From an uncultured Roseburia sp. (GTDB lineage: Bacteria > Bacillota > Clostridia > Lachnospirales > Lachnospiraceae): DNA of 64,000 nt. A program made the translations under genes and the position numbers. The DNA lies in assembly GCA_947647505.1 (NCBI GenBank), contig CANSKO010000003.1, positions 94,324-158,323 on the forward strand, in the 5' to 3' direction. Below, one piece after another: positions 26,314 through 34,917 of the stretch; the first letter of the stretch is position 1, and each line of letters begins with the position of its first letter. The notes below the pieces were generated by a model that saw only the letters and a list, made by a program, of their open reading frames with translations, was not told the DNA's origin and ran no database searches.

Positions 26314-26961
26314 ATGGAACAAAATTCTCGAAAAAAGCTTCCGGCTGTGACGATGCTGCTGGCAGGGATAAACATTGTGGTCTGGATTGTGCTGGAATTG
26401 TCGGGCAATACAAGCGACGGCGGCTACATGCTGCGAAAAGGAGCGTCTTATCTGCCGTATATTGTGGAGGACGGGGAATGGTGGAGGATCATTACCAGCA
26501 TGTTTCTCCATTTTGGATCGGAGCATCTTGTCAATAATATGCTGATGCTGGGGCTTATGGGCATGCGGCTGGAGCATGCGATGGGCAGCGTCTGCTTTGC
26601 GGTTTTATATTTGTTCTCCGGCGTGTGCGGGACGCTGCTGTCGCTGTATGTTTCGATGTGGACAGGGGACGCTGCGGTGTCGGCGGGCGCTTCCGGCGCG
26701 ATATTCGGCGTGGCTGGCGGACTTTTGGCCTGGGCGCTTTTTCACAGGGGAAAGGTAGAGGGGCTGTCGGCAAGAGGACTTTGCTTTATGGCGTTTCTCA
26801 GCCTGTATTATGGATTTACGGCGGGAGGCGTAGACAATGCCGGACACATTGGCGGACTGCTTGGCGGTTTCTTACTGGGATGCGCCATTGCGCTCATCTT
26901 AAGGATTGTTCATCCTCACAGGCGGCGTGACGAGACGTGTGATCCCGTAAATCCGGAATAG
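26314..26961 (+). CDS. Rhomboid family intramembrane serine protease
   Basis: The protein is 215 aa with six membrane helices. The catalytic Ser is in GASGAIFG and the catalytic His in DNAGHIGGLLGG; the helix-2 HFGSEHLVNNM box and the EWWRIITSMF loop are also present. It cleaves membrane proteins within the bilayer; the substrate is unknown. ATG 26314 follows ACGGGG at a long spacing. A start at 26275 would fall on the promoter's -10 region and is rejected. It has its own promoter, so its position beside the tad operon need not mean a shared role. Confidence 0.93.
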   Translation: MEQNSRKKLPAVTMLLAGINIVVWIVLELSGNTSDGGYMLRKGASYLPYIVEDGEWWRIITSMFLHFGSEHLVNNMLMLGLMGMRLEHAMGSVCFAVLYLFSGVCGTLLSLYVSMWTGDAAVSAGASGAIFGVAGGLLAWALFHRGKVEGLSARGLCFMAFLSLYYGFTAGGVDNAGHIGGLLGGFLLGCAIALILRIVHPHRRRDETCDPVNPE

Positions 26962-27023
26962 TCCAAACGATGGAGGCGCAGATTCATCTGGCGTGTGTTT
27001 TTGCACGGTCTGCGGCGGAATTG

Positions 27024-27052
27024 TTGACTTTGGAAAAAGAAAACAATATACT
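27024..27052 (+). promoter_or_regulatory. Sigma-A promoter of the flavodoxin-SCP2 gene
   Basis: TTGACT (27024-27029) and TATACT (27047-27052) have a 17-base spacer, 41 bp before the start codon. Confidence 0.85.
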
Positions 27053-27093
27053 ATAGGAAAAAGAAAACTATAATTCCCGAGTTGGAGGCTGCC

Positions 27094-28086
27094 ATGAAGA
27101 TCAATATTTATTATGGAGGAAGAGGGTTGCTGGACGACCCTACGTTATACGTTCTGGGTAAAATGGAGGACGTGTTAAGCGAACTGCGCGTTACGGTGGA
27201 ACGGTTTAATATATTTGAACATAAGAATGAGATCTCCACGCTGCCGCATACGTTTAAAGATGCGGACGGCATTATTCTGGCAACTACGGTAGAATGGCTT
27301 GGCATTGGCGGTTATATGCAGCAGTTTCTGGACGCCTGCTGGCTGTATGGGGACAAGGAGCGGATGAGCGCATTATATATGCAGCCGATCGTTATGTCCA
27401 CCAGCTATGGCGAGCGTGAAGGCGTGATGACGCTTGAAAATGCCTGGGTGATTCTTGGGGGACAACCATGCAGCGGATTGTCAGGCTACGTGGAAGATCT
27501 TGTGACATTTGAGATGAATCAGGAATATACGCGGATTATCGAAAAGAAGGCGGAAGATTTGTACCGTTCGATTTCGCAGAAGATCAAAGCGCTGCCCAGC
27601 AGCAATCAGGCGATGAAGCAGACGGTGCTGCGGACGCAGTCTATGGATTTGACGCCGCAGGAAAGCGAGCAGCTTTCCAAATACGTTTCGGATGATACGT
27701 ATGTCAAAAAACAAAAAGAAGATATCGAAGAACTGGCGTCGATGTTCAAAGGCATGCTTGGAAAAGCCGGAGATGAGGATGACCAGATGTACGTCAGAGA
27801 ATTTGAGAGCCATTTTACGCCGATAGAGGGATTTGAGGCGTCGTATCTGTTTATGATTGAGGGCAAAAAACAGCCGTTGTTTTTGGATGTAAAGGAAGAC
27901 GCGCTTGTCTGCCATTATGGAAATGAAGAAAATATCGGCGTATATGCAAGGCTGACGCCGGATGTTATGGATAATATTGTGAAAGGCAGAATGACGTTTC
28001 AGAGGGCGTTTATGACGGGGGTTATGACGGCCAAAGGCAATTTTAAGACGCTGCGCATGCTGGATACGGTTTTTGATTTTGGATAA
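27094..28086 (+). CDS. Flavodoxin-like reductase fused to an SCP2-type domain
   Basis: The protein is 330 aa and cytoplasmic. Residues 1-165 have a flavodoxin/NADPH-dependent FMN-reductase fold (KINIYYGGRG..., then DADGIILATTVEWLGIGGYMQQFLDACW). Residues about 225-330 look like an SCP2 sterol-carrier domain (YLFMIEGKKQPLFLDVKEDALVCHYG ... MTFQRAFMTGVMTAKGNFKTLRML), which binds lipids or acyl groups. The combination suggests a lipid-linked redox step, but the substrate is unknown. GGAGG precedes ATG 27094. A single-gene transcript is likely, ending in the hairpin shared with the kinase gene opposite. Confidence 0.75.
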   Translation: MKINIYYGGRGLLDDPTLYVLGKMEDVLSELRVTVERFNIFEHKNEISTLPHTFKDADGIILATTVEWLGIGGYMQQFLDACWLYGDKERMSALYMQPIVMSTSYGEREGVMTLENAWVILGGQPCSGLSGYVEDLVTFEMNQEYTRIIEKKAEDLYRSISQKIKALPSSNQAMKQTVLRTQSMDLTPQESEQLSKYVSDDTYVKKQKEDIEELASMFKGMLGKAGDEDDQMYVREFESHFTPIEGFEASYLFMIEGKKQPLFLDVKEDALVCHYGNEENIGVYARLTPDVMDNIVKGRMTFQRAFMTGVMTAKGNFKTLRMLDTVFDFG

Positions 28087-28087
28087 G

Positions 28088-28128
28088 GCGAACCCGCCGG
28101 CCCGCTTACTGCGGCCCGGCGGGTTCGC
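28088..28128. terminator. Long GC-rich hairpin between convergent genes
   Basis: A 13-bp perfect stem (28088-28100 with 28116-28128) continues after one mismatch into CCGC/GCGG around a 5-base loop. It starts two bases after the plus-strand stop and contains the last codons and stop of the minus-strand kinase. No T-run follows on either side. Confidence 0.65.
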
Positions 28129-28762
28129 AGGGCAGGAAGATGGAGAACGTGCATCCGTCCTGCGGTCTGGAATCTACTGTGAGATGGCCGCCATGCGCTT
28201 CAATGATCTGTCTGCTGATTAACAGGCCAAGCCCCGTTCCGCCGGGCTTTGTCGTTGCAAACGGGGTAAACAGCCTGGCAAGGCATTCCGGCGCAATGCC
28301 GCCGCCATAGTCTGTAAGATCCAGGCGCACAAAACTGCCTTCGCAGCGGGCCTTAAGACAGATGGACCCGCGACCCTCCATTGCTTCAAAAGAATTTTTG
28401 ATCAGGTTAAACAGGGCGCGTTTCATGCGATGTGGGTCGAGTGGAATTTCCGGAAGCGAGGGATCGAAGTCGGTGGAGCAGTGGAACGCTTCAGACGCAA
28501 AGGATGCCATGCTGGACTGGACCAGCTCGGTCAGAAAGGCGTTTAAGGATACCTTCTGTAAATTTACGTCGTTGCACAGACGGGCGGAAGAGAGTTCGAC
28601 TAACATCTTTTTCAGAGAATCGACTTCCTGCATGGAGTCGTTCCAGTATGGATAGGCTTTGATTTCCGGATGATCTTTTTCTACGAGCTGTAAAGAGCTG
28701 TTGATAAAGGTTATATTGTTTTTGATCTCGTGAAAGATTTTCTGATAATCTTCATTTGTCAT
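28106..28762 (-). CDS. Cytosolic sensor-less histidine kinase
   Basis: The protein is 218 aa with no membrane segment and no sensory domain. A short dimerisation region has the phospho-acceptor in FHEIKNNITFINSSLQL (His about residue 11). It is followed by a HATPase domain with N box (NLIKNSFEAM), G1 (TDYGGGIAPE) and G2 (GGTGLGLLIS). No response regulator is adjacent, so it is an orphan. In spore-formers such kinases often feed Spo0A, but nothing here shows that. Its own minus-strand promoter lies at 28816-28844, and its end lies inside a convergent hairpin. Confidence 0.88.
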   Translation of the reverse strand: MTNEDYQKIFHEIKNNITFINSSLQLVEKDHPEIKAYPYWNDSMQEVDSLKKMLVELSSARLCNDVNLQKVSLNAFLTELVQSSMASFASEAFHCSTDFDPSLPEIPLDPHRMKRALFNLIKNSFEAMEGRGSICLKARCEGSFVRLDLTDYGGGIAPECLARLFTPFATTKPGGTGLGLLISRQIIEAHGGHLTVDSRPQDGCTFSIFLPCEPAGPQ

Positions 28763-28815
28763 GCCGATGCCTCCTGAAATTGTGCATGCAATGGCCGCGT
28801 TCTTCGTTCAAGTAA

Positions 28816-28844
28816 TTTTAGCATTGACAAAATATCATTTCAAT
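28816..28844 (-). promoter_or_regulatory. Sigma-A promoter of the orphan kinase (minus strand)
   Basis: Read on the minus strand, TTGAAA (28839-28844) and TAAAAT (28816-28821) are 17 bases apart. A plus-strand TTGACA at 28825-28830 lies within it and may be the -35 box of the HIT gene, though no good -10 partner was found. Confidence 0.65.
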
Positions 28845-28887
28845 AAAAATAACAATACAAATTTCGACATGAGAAGGAGGATCTACG

Positions 28888-29313
28888 ATGAGAGATGATA
28901 ATTGTATCTTTTGTAAACTTGCAGCCGGGGAAATCCCAACCCATACAATCTATGAGGATGACAGGTTTCGCGTGATCTTAGACGCGGCGCCGGCCTCCCG
29001 TGGGCATGCGCTGATTCTTCCAAAAGAGCATTTTGCCGATTTATATGAAATAGATGCAGAAACGGCGGGCGGAGCAATGCAGCTGGCGAAAAGGCTGGCG
29101 GGAACGATGACAAAGGCGCTTGGATGCGATGGGTTGAATCTGGTGCAGAATAATGGAGAAGTGGCCGGACAGACGGTGTTCCATTTTCATCTTCATATCA
29201 TTCCCCGCTATAAAAATATGAAAAATGACGATATATTACATTGGAGTCATGAGAATTTCATGGAAGAAGAGATGGAGGAAATCTGTCAGGATATCGCAAA
29301 GGAGCTGCGCTAA
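28888..29313 (+). CDS. HIT-family nucleotide hydrolase/transferase
   Basis: The protein is 141 aa and cytoplasmic. The histidine triad HFHLHIIP is near residue 95, and the N-terminal CIFCKLAAGEIP motif belongs to the HINT-like branch with zinc-type cysteines partly kept. The usual role is cleavage of AMP-linked nucleotides or aminoacyl-adenylates. AAGGAGG is 9 bases upstream of the ATG. Its stop codon overlaps the murG stop on the opposite strand inside a perfect hairpin. Confidence 0.92.
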   Translation: MRDDNCIFCKLAAGEIPTHTIYEDDRFRVILDAAPASRGHALILPKEHFADLYEIDAETAGGAMQLAKRLAGTMTKALGCDGLNLVQNNGEVAGQTVFHFHLHIIPRYKNMKNDDILHWSHENFMEEEMEEICQDIAKELR

Positions 29314-29324
29314 TGCAGCTCCTT
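29299..29324. terminator. Bidirectional terminator over the HIT/murG stop codons
   Basis: AAGGAGCTGC (29299-29308) pairs perfectly with GCAGCTCCTT (29315-29324) around a 6-base loop that holds both stop codons. Short T-runs follow on the plus strand (TTTT) and on the minus strand (TTT). Confidence 0.8.
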
Positions 29325-30377
29325 TTCCATTAGTCCGATAATCGTCCGGATCGAATCCATCTGCCCGCTTTTGGTCATGGCGCGAACATAGTCTTCTTTC
29401 TGCCGGAAAACAGTATGGATGGCGGACAAAAGCGTATCGCCTGTCAGATTTTCTTCTTCGATCACATAAGAAAACCCCTGTTTTTCAAAGGATTTGGCGT
29501 TTAAGATCTGATCGCCCCTGCTGGCGGCGGCGGAAAGTGGAATTAAGATGTTTGGCTTGCGCAGCGCGAGAAGCTCACAGATTGCGTTTGCGCCTGCCCG
29601 TGAAATCACAATGTCTGCAAGTGCAAACATGTCTTTTAACTGCTGGCTGACATACTCAAACTGCGCGTAGCCCTTTGTGCTGTTAAGGGTGTTGTCGAGA
29701 TTGCCCTTTCCGCAAAGATGAATGATCTGATAGTCCTTTAACAGAGCGGGAAGCTGCGCGCGTATGGCTTCGTTGATTGCCTTTGACCCGGTGCTGCCGC
29801 CAATGATCAGCAGAACAGGGAGCGTAGAATGGAAATGGCAGTAAGCGCGCGCGTCCTCCCGATTGCCGGAGAGCAGTTCCCTGCGGATGGGCGAGCCGGT
29901 CAGCACGGCTTTTTCTTTTGGCAGGTAATGCAGCGTTTCCGGAAAGTTGCAGCAGATTTTGCTGGCGGATGGAAAGGCGATTTTATTGGCAAGGCCGGGC
30001 GTGATGTCGGATTCGTGTATGATAACGGGAATATGACAGAATTTTGCCGCCAGAACGACCGGAACGGAGACAAAACCGCCTTTGGAGAAGATAAGATCGG
30101 GTTTTAATTTTTTTAACAGGCGAATGGACTGTCCGATGCCTTTTAAGACCTTAAACGGGTCAGAGAGATTCTTCAGATCCAGATAGCGCCGGAGCTTGCC
30201 GGAGGAAATTGCATAGTAAGGAATCTGCTCGGCCTCAATCAGCTCTTTTTCAATTCCGTTGCGGGAGCCGATATAGCTGATCTCAAAAGAGCGTTTTAAA
30301 AGCTCAGGAAGCAGGGCAATGTTTGGCGTGACATGTCCGGCCGTGCCGCCTCCGGTCAGGATAATTTTTTTTTTCAT
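29310..30377 (-). CDS. murG: UDP-GlcNAc transferase MurG
   Basis: This enzyme adds N-acetylglucosamine to lipid I to form lipid II on the inner face of the membrane in peptidoglycan synthesis. It is 355 aa, the usual length. The N-terminal glycine-rich GGGTAGHVTPNIAL loop, IFSKGGFVSVP, HESDITPGLAN and the C-terminal donor site (SRAGANAICELLALRKPNILIPL, SRGDQILNA) are all intact. It stands alone on the minus strand, away from the division cluster where murG is normally found. It may be a second, family-typical stand-alone copy, but no other copy is visible here. Confidence 0.95.
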   Translation of the reverse strand: MKKKIILTGGGTAGHVTPNIALLPELLKRSFEISYIGSRNGIEKELIEAEQIPYYAISSGKLRRYLDLKNLSDPFKVLKGIGQSIRLLKKLKPDLIFSKGGFVSVPVVLAAKFCHIPVIIHESDITPGLANKIAFPSASKICCNFPETLHYLPKEKAVLTGSPIRRELLSGNREDARAYCHFHSTLPVLLIIGGSTGSKAINEAIRAQLPALLKDYQIIHLCGKGNLDNTLNSTKGYAQFEYVSQQLKDMFALADIVISRAGANAICELLALRKPNILIPLSAAASRGDQILNAKSFEKQGFSYVIEEENLTGDTLLSAIHTVFRQKEDYVRAMTKSGQMDSIRTIIGLMEKELH

Positions 30378-30505
30378 GGCATACCTCTTTCTTTTAATGC
30401 TATACTTTTACTATATTCAGGGAACGGCTGTGCGAGCCCTTTTATCAGAATTACGGCGTATTGCGCCTTTTATGAGAATCCGGGTTGCAGCGTCTCATAA
30501 ACTAT

Positions 30506-30531
30506 ATTATACACTGCGTTTAAAAAGTCAA
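30506..30531 (-). promoter_or_regulatory. Candidate murG promoter (minus strand)
   Basis: Read on the minus strand, TTGACT (30526-30531) and TATAAT (30506-30511) are both perfect or near-perfect, but the spacer is only 14 bases. A shifted -10 (TAATAT) would give 16. A 7-bp inverted repeat TATGAGA/TCTCATA (30471-30499) lies in the leader. Confidence 0.4.
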
Positions 30532-30539
30532 GAAAAGAC

Positions 30540-30567
30540 TTGTAAAAACAAAAAGATACATTAAAAT
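30540..30567 (+). promoter_or_regulatory. Candidate promoter of the MBL-like gene
   Basis: TTGTAA (30540-30545) and TAAAAT (30562-30567) have a 16-base spacer, 55 bp before the start codon. It is divergent from the murG promoter. Confidence 0.45.
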
Positions 30568-30621
30568 TGGAATTGAAATAACGTTTGGCAAAAGCATACG
30601 CAGGAGGAGAGGCGCAGGTCT

Positions 30622-31905
30622 ATGCGTGGAAGATATTTTCGCTATTTATTTGAAAATCTGGATGGAAATCTGTTCCATACAGGCAGTATTTATGATAAAG
30701 AAAGGCAGAAAGCCGTAAATTACATATACATGGTGGAAAGCTGCGGCGGAAAAGCAGAGCAGGACGAAGAAACAAATGTTTTGGAGCAGGGAGACATACC
30801 GGAAACGATCGACGTGCTGGTTGTCGCTTCCTATACGGTAAAATATATTGAGAGACTGATTGACATTGTCGGACGTCGTGAAGTAAAGGCAGTTGTATTG
30901 CCATACCTTGCGCCGATACAGAGGCTTGTGCTGGTGGGGGAGATGAAGGATGGTAGCGGAAGGGGAAAAGAATCCGCCCGTTTTTTGCAGGACCCGTATG
31001 TGTTTTTAAAAGAGGCGGGCGTTGAGAATGTCTTCTTCCTGTTTGGGAATGGCAAAGCGATCCACCGGGAGCCGGAAGAGCTGGACAGCCGGTTCCATTT
31101 TGAAAAGGCAGATCCAACGACGCTTCAGCTGATTCGGGAAATGGAAGGCTACGAAGTTCCGGTTGTGCGCGCCGGTTATATGAAAAAGTATGAATTTTTC
31201 TTCTATTTTGGCATTTATGGATTGGATCTTAAGGTTTTATCGGAGTTTACAAGAGAGTATTTCAGTCATCCGGAAAACATTGACAAGCTTTCTGAAAATG
31301 CAAGCGAGGACTATGCCAGTCAGATGAAACGGTTGATTCAGAGCTATCTGCGGAAATTTGGAAATTCTCCTGAGACGACTATAACGATGTTTGCGATGCC
31401 GCTGCATACGTCGATTCGCGCAAACGACAGCTTTATGACGCAAAAGGAATTTGAAAGCGGAGCCGGCTGTTCAAAATGGGGGGATTGCCAGAGAGACGGA
31501 CGCTGCTGCTGTATGATCAAGTGTACGTATGGCAGAGATCACGATAACCTGCAGCGGCATAAAAGAGGAATGGGAGAGCCGCGGTTTGGGATTTTAATGC
31601 TTGGCAACGTCAATCTGAATCGTTATCTTTCCGAAATTATGCGGCGGTATTCGAAAGTCATCCCGAGAATTAGGGGGATTGGCGTCCCAAATTGCGGAAG
31701 CGGCAAAGAATGGAATCATCAGATGCTGCGTCCGTTTATTGTAAAAGACAGAATTTACTGGATTTGCTTAAAGCATGACATTACGTCCGCCGGCGTGGTA
31801 AGCGACATTGTGCTTTCTGCGGCCAGCAACCGGCTGCTCCCGGTGGATGCCGCGCGCGGATGCTGCCTGTCGGGATATATCATTCCAAAAGAAGACGAAG
31901 ACTGA
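30622..31905 (+). CDS. Degenerate metallo-beta-lactamase-fold-like protein
   Basis: The protein is 427 aa and soluble. The stretch at residues about 60-95 (IDVLVVASYTVKYIERLIDIV, then VKAVVLPYLAPIQRLVLVGE) follows the layout of MBL-fold hydrolases in which a SHxDxDHxxG motif precedes a VVLPYL strand. Here the metal-binding His/Asp are replaced by S-Y-T-V-K-Y. Near residue 357, VPNCGSGKEWN stands where such proteins have VPHHGSxxNWN. Metal-dependent catalysis therefore looks lost. A Cys-rich patch (CSKWGDCQRDGRCCCMIKC) at about residue 288 could bind a metal instead. The function is unknown, and the family call is inference from motif order alone. Confidence 0.5.
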   Translation: MRGRYFRYLFENLDGNLFHTGSIYDKERQKAVNYIYMVESCGGKAEQDEETNVLEQGDIPETIDVLVVASYTVKYIERLIDIVGRREVKAVVLPYLAPIQRLVLVGEMKDGSGRGKESARFLQDPYVFLKEAGVENVFFLFGNGKAIHREPEELDSRFHFEKADPTTLQLIREMEGYEVPVVRAGYMKKYEFFFYFGIYGLDLKVLSEFTREYFSHPENIDKLSENASEDYASQMKRLIQSYLRKFGNSPETTITMFAMPLHTSIRANDSFMTQKEFESGAGCSKWGDCQRDGRCCCMIKCTYGRDHDNLQRHKRGMGEPRFGILMLGNVNLNRYLSEIMRRYSKVIPRIRGIGVPNCGSGKEWNHQMLRPFIVKDRIYWICLKHDITSAGVVSDIVLSAASNRLLPVDAARGCCLSGYIIPKEDED

Positions 31906-32020
31906 CACAGCGCGTGCGGATGCTGTCAAAACTTGCGGCGAAAAGTGGGAATGCAGCTCTTTTCCCCGGGGCCTGTTTTTCTTATAATAGACAGTAGAAA
32001 AAGAAAAAGGAGGCATCATT

Positions 32021-32350
32021 ATGCTGCAGGAACAAATTATGGCATACATACGAGAAAATACGGTGACAACTGCTTTGATTGCGGGGGGCATTGTTTTGAT
32101 ATTGCTGCTTCTGGTATTGATTCAGGTGACGAGGACAAGGCGGGAGGTGCATAAAATCTGCAAAAAGATCCGTCGGTATTTCGATGTGGTTTTTACAGAA
32201 GAAGGAGAGGAAGCAAAGCAGCCGGCGGAGGTGAAGGCAGAAGAAGTTCCGGTATATCGGACGGCGGACGAGCTGGAGCGGCAGAGAGAAGAGGAGCAGG
32301 CAATGGAGGACGCAAAACTTTTAATGGACATTATTTCGGATGTATTTTAA
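32021..32350 (+). CDS. Small single-pass membrane protein, unknown
   Basis: The protein is 109 aa. One strong hydrophobic helix (TALIAGGIVLILLLLVLIQV, residues about 17-36) is followed by a basic patch and a Glu-rich cytoplasmic tail with predicted coiled coil (ELERQREEEQAMEDAKLLMDII). AAAAAGGAGG lies 8 bases before the ATG. A TATAAT at 31984-31989 could be its -10 box. I do not recognise the family. Confidence 0.7.
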   Translation: MLQEQIMAYIRENTVTTALIAGGIVLILLLLVLIQVTRTRREVHKICKKIRRYFDVVFTEEGEEAKQPAEVKAEEVPVYRTADELERQREEEQAMEDAKLLMDIISDVF

Positions 32351-32361
32351 AGATCAAAGTA

Positions 32362-32390
32362 TTGAACTATGGAAGGGCGTCTGCTAAAAT
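32362..32390 (+). promoter_or_regulatory. Sigma-A promoter of pgi
   Basis: TTGAAC (32362-32367) and TAAAAT (32385-32390) have a 17-base spacer, 52 bp before the pgi start. Confidence 0.75.
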
Positions 32391-32442
32391 GAGGATTGAA
32401 AAAACGTAAGCAACAGATTTTACAGACGAAGGAGTGTATAGC

Positions 32443-33789
32443 ATGAGCAACGTGACATTTGATTACGCAAAGGCAGCCGGGTTTATCGGTGAAGATGAGG
32501 TTTGCTGCATGAAAAAGCTTGCAGAAGACGCGAAACAGCTTCTTGTTTCAAAAAGCGGCGCAGGAAATGACTTCGTAGGATGGATTGATCTGCCCGTAGA
32601 ATATGACAAGGAGGAATTTGCAAGAATAAAGCAAGCGGCGGCAAAGATTGCGTCGGATTCCAAAGTCCTGGTTGTCATTGGAATCGGCGGCTCCTATCTT
32701 GGGGCGAGGGCTGCCATTGAGTTTTTAAGGCATGGCTTTTATAACAACATTTCTGCGGAGGAACGGAAGACGCCTGAAATTTATTATGCGGGAAACAACA
32801 TCAGCGGAAGCTACCTGCAGGGGCTGATGGATGTAATCGGAGACAGGGACTTTTCCGTAAACGTCATTTCCAAATCGGGAACGACGACGGAGCCGGCGAT
32901 TGCATTCCGCATATTTAAGAAAAAGCTGGAAGAAAAATATGGAAGGGAAGCCGCTGCGAAACGCATCTATGCGACAACGGATCAGGCGAAAGGCGCGTTG
33001 AAGCGTCTTGCGGACGAAGAGGGATATGAAACATTTGTCGTGCCGGACGACATCGGCGGACGGTTTTCCGTTCTGACCGCGGTGGGCCTTCTCCCAATTG
33101 CAGTCAGCGGCGCAGATATAGATCAGCTGATGGCCGGCGCTGCGGAAGGCAGAAAACGCGCGCTGGAACAAAAATTTGAAGAAAACGACGCGCTCCAATA
33201 TGCGGCGATCCGCAATATCCTGCTTCGGAAGGGCAAAACAATCGAGGTTCTGGCAAACTATGAGCCATGCGTCCATTTCGTAGCGGAGTGGTGGAAACAG
33301 CTTTACGGAGAAAGCGAGGGCAAAGACCAGAAGGGAATCTTCCCGGCGTCCGTGGATCTTACGACGGATCTGCATTCGATGGGACAGTTTATACAGGACG
33401 GCGCCAGAATTTTATTCGAAACCGTTCTGGATATCGAAGACGCCGGAAGCGGCATCGTCATCGAAGAAGAGGCGTCCGATCTGGACGGACTGAACTATCT
33501 GGCCGGAAAAAATATGGACTTCGTCAACAAAAATGCCATGAACGGAACAATTCTGGCGCACACAGACGGAAGCGTGCCGAATCTGATGATTCATATCCCC
33601 AAACGGGACGAGTTCAGCCTGGGCCAGCTGTTCTATTTCTTTGAGTTTGCAGTCGGCGTCAGCGGCTACCTGCTTGGCGTAAACCCCTTTAATCAGCCAG
33701 GCGTGGAAAGCTACAAGAAAAACATGTTTGCGCTGCTTGGCAAACCCGGATACGAAGCGCAGAGAGAAGCGCTTTTGAAACGGATTTAA
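32443..33789 (+). CDS. pgi: Glucose-6-phosphate isomerase
   Basis: This enzyme interconverts glucose-6-phosphate and fructose-6-phosphate in cytoplasmic glycolysis and gluconeogenesis. It is 448 aa, the usual short bacterial form. The SIS-fold phosphate-binding [11 protein letters not shown] and [14 protein letters not shown] motifs are present, along with the [21 protein letters not shown] signature and the active-site region around [15 protein letters not shown] near the C-terminus. ATG 32443 is chosen (AAGGAG 8 bases upstream) over the in-frame GTG-like start at 32434. It is a single gene with its own promoter and a hairpin terminator about 140 bases downstream. Confidence 0.96.
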   Translation: MSNVTFDYAKAAGFIGEDEVCCMKKLAEDAKQLLVSKSGAGNDFVGWIDLPVEYDKEEFARIKQAAAKIASDSKVLVVIGIGGSYLGARAAIEFLRHGFYNNISAEERKTPEIYYAGNNISGSYLQGLMDVIGDRDFSVNVISKSGTTTEPAIAFRIFKKKLEEKYGREAAAKRIYATTDQAKGALKRLADEEGYETFVVPDDIGGRFSVLTAVGLLPIAVSGADIDQLMAGAAEGRKRALEQKFEENDALQYAAIRNILLRKGKTIEVLANYEPCVHFVAEWWKQLYGESEGKDQKGIFPASVDLTTDLHSMGQFIQDGARILFETVLDIEDAGSGIVIEEEASDLDGLNYLAGKNMDFVNKNAMNGTILAHTDGSVPNLMIHIPKRDEFSLGQLFYFFEFAVGVSGYLLGVNPFNQPGVESYKKNMFALLGKPGYEAQREALLKRI

Positions 33790-34252
33790 ACAGACGCCCG
33801 AAGCCGTACCTTACCATTTTCTGATCGCATATTCAAACGGACGTGCGGGCAGACCCCGTCTGCATCACCTTGCAGACAAACCGCAATACGCAGTGCAAAG
33901 ACGCAGTCATCTGCGCCTTACATAAACAATGTGCACGCTTTCCGAACCAACGATCCGGAAAGCGTGCATTCTATTTACCAAAATTCTATCGAATCTCTCA
34001 AAGCATGGCAATCACCGCCGGACTTAATAAAGCAGGATAAGCTTCGACAGAGAAATCAAAAGCCAAAGCAAAAAAGCCTGAAAAGCTTATAAATACAGTC
34101 AAAATCAGTCAAAATGATCAGAAAAAGCAGCCCGGCAAAATGCGCAAATCCAATCATACAGGCCATTCCACCCAACCTGAAACACAAATCCCAAAAGCCC
34201 AGGAATCCCATATGCAGTCGCCTAATCACTTAATCAACCCCATCAGACCCGC
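33790..34252. other. Gene-free stretch downstream of pgi
   Basis: No gene is supported here. Apart from the hairpin at 33932-33968 the sequence is unstructured and unusually A- and C-rich on this strand. It shades into the repeat region at 34253. Confidence 0.6.
33932..33968 (+). terminator. Hairpin terminator after pgi
   Basis: TGCACGCTTTCCG (33932-33944) and its perfect complement (33956-33968) enclose an 11-base loop. A short T-rich tract (TTCTATTT) follows. Confidence 0.75.
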
Positions 34253-34426
34253 CGCAACCGAGCAATCATCCAACCGCGTCAAGCTCGTCACAACCGCATC
34301 CTAGCCCACACGCAACCGAGCAATCATCCAACCACGTCAAGCCTGTCACAACTGCATTCAAGCCCACACGCAACCGAGCAATCATCCAACCACGTCAAGC
34401 TCGCTACAACCGCATTCAAGTCCACA
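34253..34426 (+). repeat. 58-bp tandem repeat, three copies
   Basis: Units start at 34253, 34311 and 34369, each beginning CGCAACCGAGCAATCATCC; they are of equal length with a few substitutions. Each 58-bp unit appears to consist of three degenerate copies of the about 19-bp unit seen next to it. There is no unique spacer sequence and no open frame. Confidence 0.9.
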
Positions 34427-34640
34427 CGCGCCCGCACAACTGCATCGCGCCCGCACAACTGCATCGCGCCTGCACAACTGCATCGCGCCTGCACAACTGC
34501 ATCGCGCCTGCACAGCTACATCCCGCTTGCCACAATTACATCAAGCCTGACAGAATCACATCGAGCCTTTCACCACCCCCATCACGCCCGCCAGAATCAC
34601 ATCAGGCTCGCCACCACCCATCACGCCCGCCACAATCACA
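34427..34640 (+). repeat. 19-bp minisatellite, five clean copies plus degenerate units
   Basis: Five units of the form CGCGCCYGCACAACTGCAT occupy 34427-34521 at exact 19-bp spacing. The stretch 34522-34640 continues with diverged 19-20-bp units, including two related 39-40-bp blocks ending CCGCCASAATCACA. The array runs directly up to the inverted-repeat element. Confidence 0.88.
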
Positions 34641-34872
34641 GTCAACGCGCGGCGCCGGTTTGGACCATGCGCATTGCGTCTGGAATTTAGAGATTCTTAA
34701 ATCATCCATACGCATCCAGCCGTGCCCTGCCAGGGATGGCAGGGCAAGTCACAATGTGCATGGATGCACATTTGTGACGGCGGCGTCCGTATACAACACC
34801 CCAAAAGGATGATTTTAGAAACTCTTAATTCCAACGCCCCGCACATGGTCCAAACCGGCGCCGCGCGCTGAC
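34641..34872. repeat. 232-bp element with 66-bp inverted terminal arms and nested hairpins (MITE-like or structured RNA)
   Basis: The left arm 34641-34707 (GTCAACGCGCGGCGCCGGTT...) and the right arm 34807-34872 are inverted copies. The outer 29 bases are nearly identical and the inner half is about three-quarters identical. Between them are two further perfect hairpins: TGCCCTGCCA/TGGCAGGGCA (34723-34746) and GTCACAA-TGTGCAT/ATGCACA-TTTGTGAC (34748-34778). It contains no open frame. The element ends lie at GTCA...TGAC; a convincing target duplication was not seen. Confidence 0.8.
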
Positions 34873-34917
34873 GGTCGCATTGTACCCCCCCTCCCCTACA
34901 TTTTCACAAAAAAGTAC

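Noticed and set aside
28825..28853. Plus-strand promoter for the HIT gene from TTGACA
   Set aside because: No acceptable -10 box at 16-18 bases; only the minus-strand promoter is convincing.
34253..34640. Possible CRISPR array
   Set aside because: The repeats abut without unique spacers, the units vary in sequence, and no cas genes are near.
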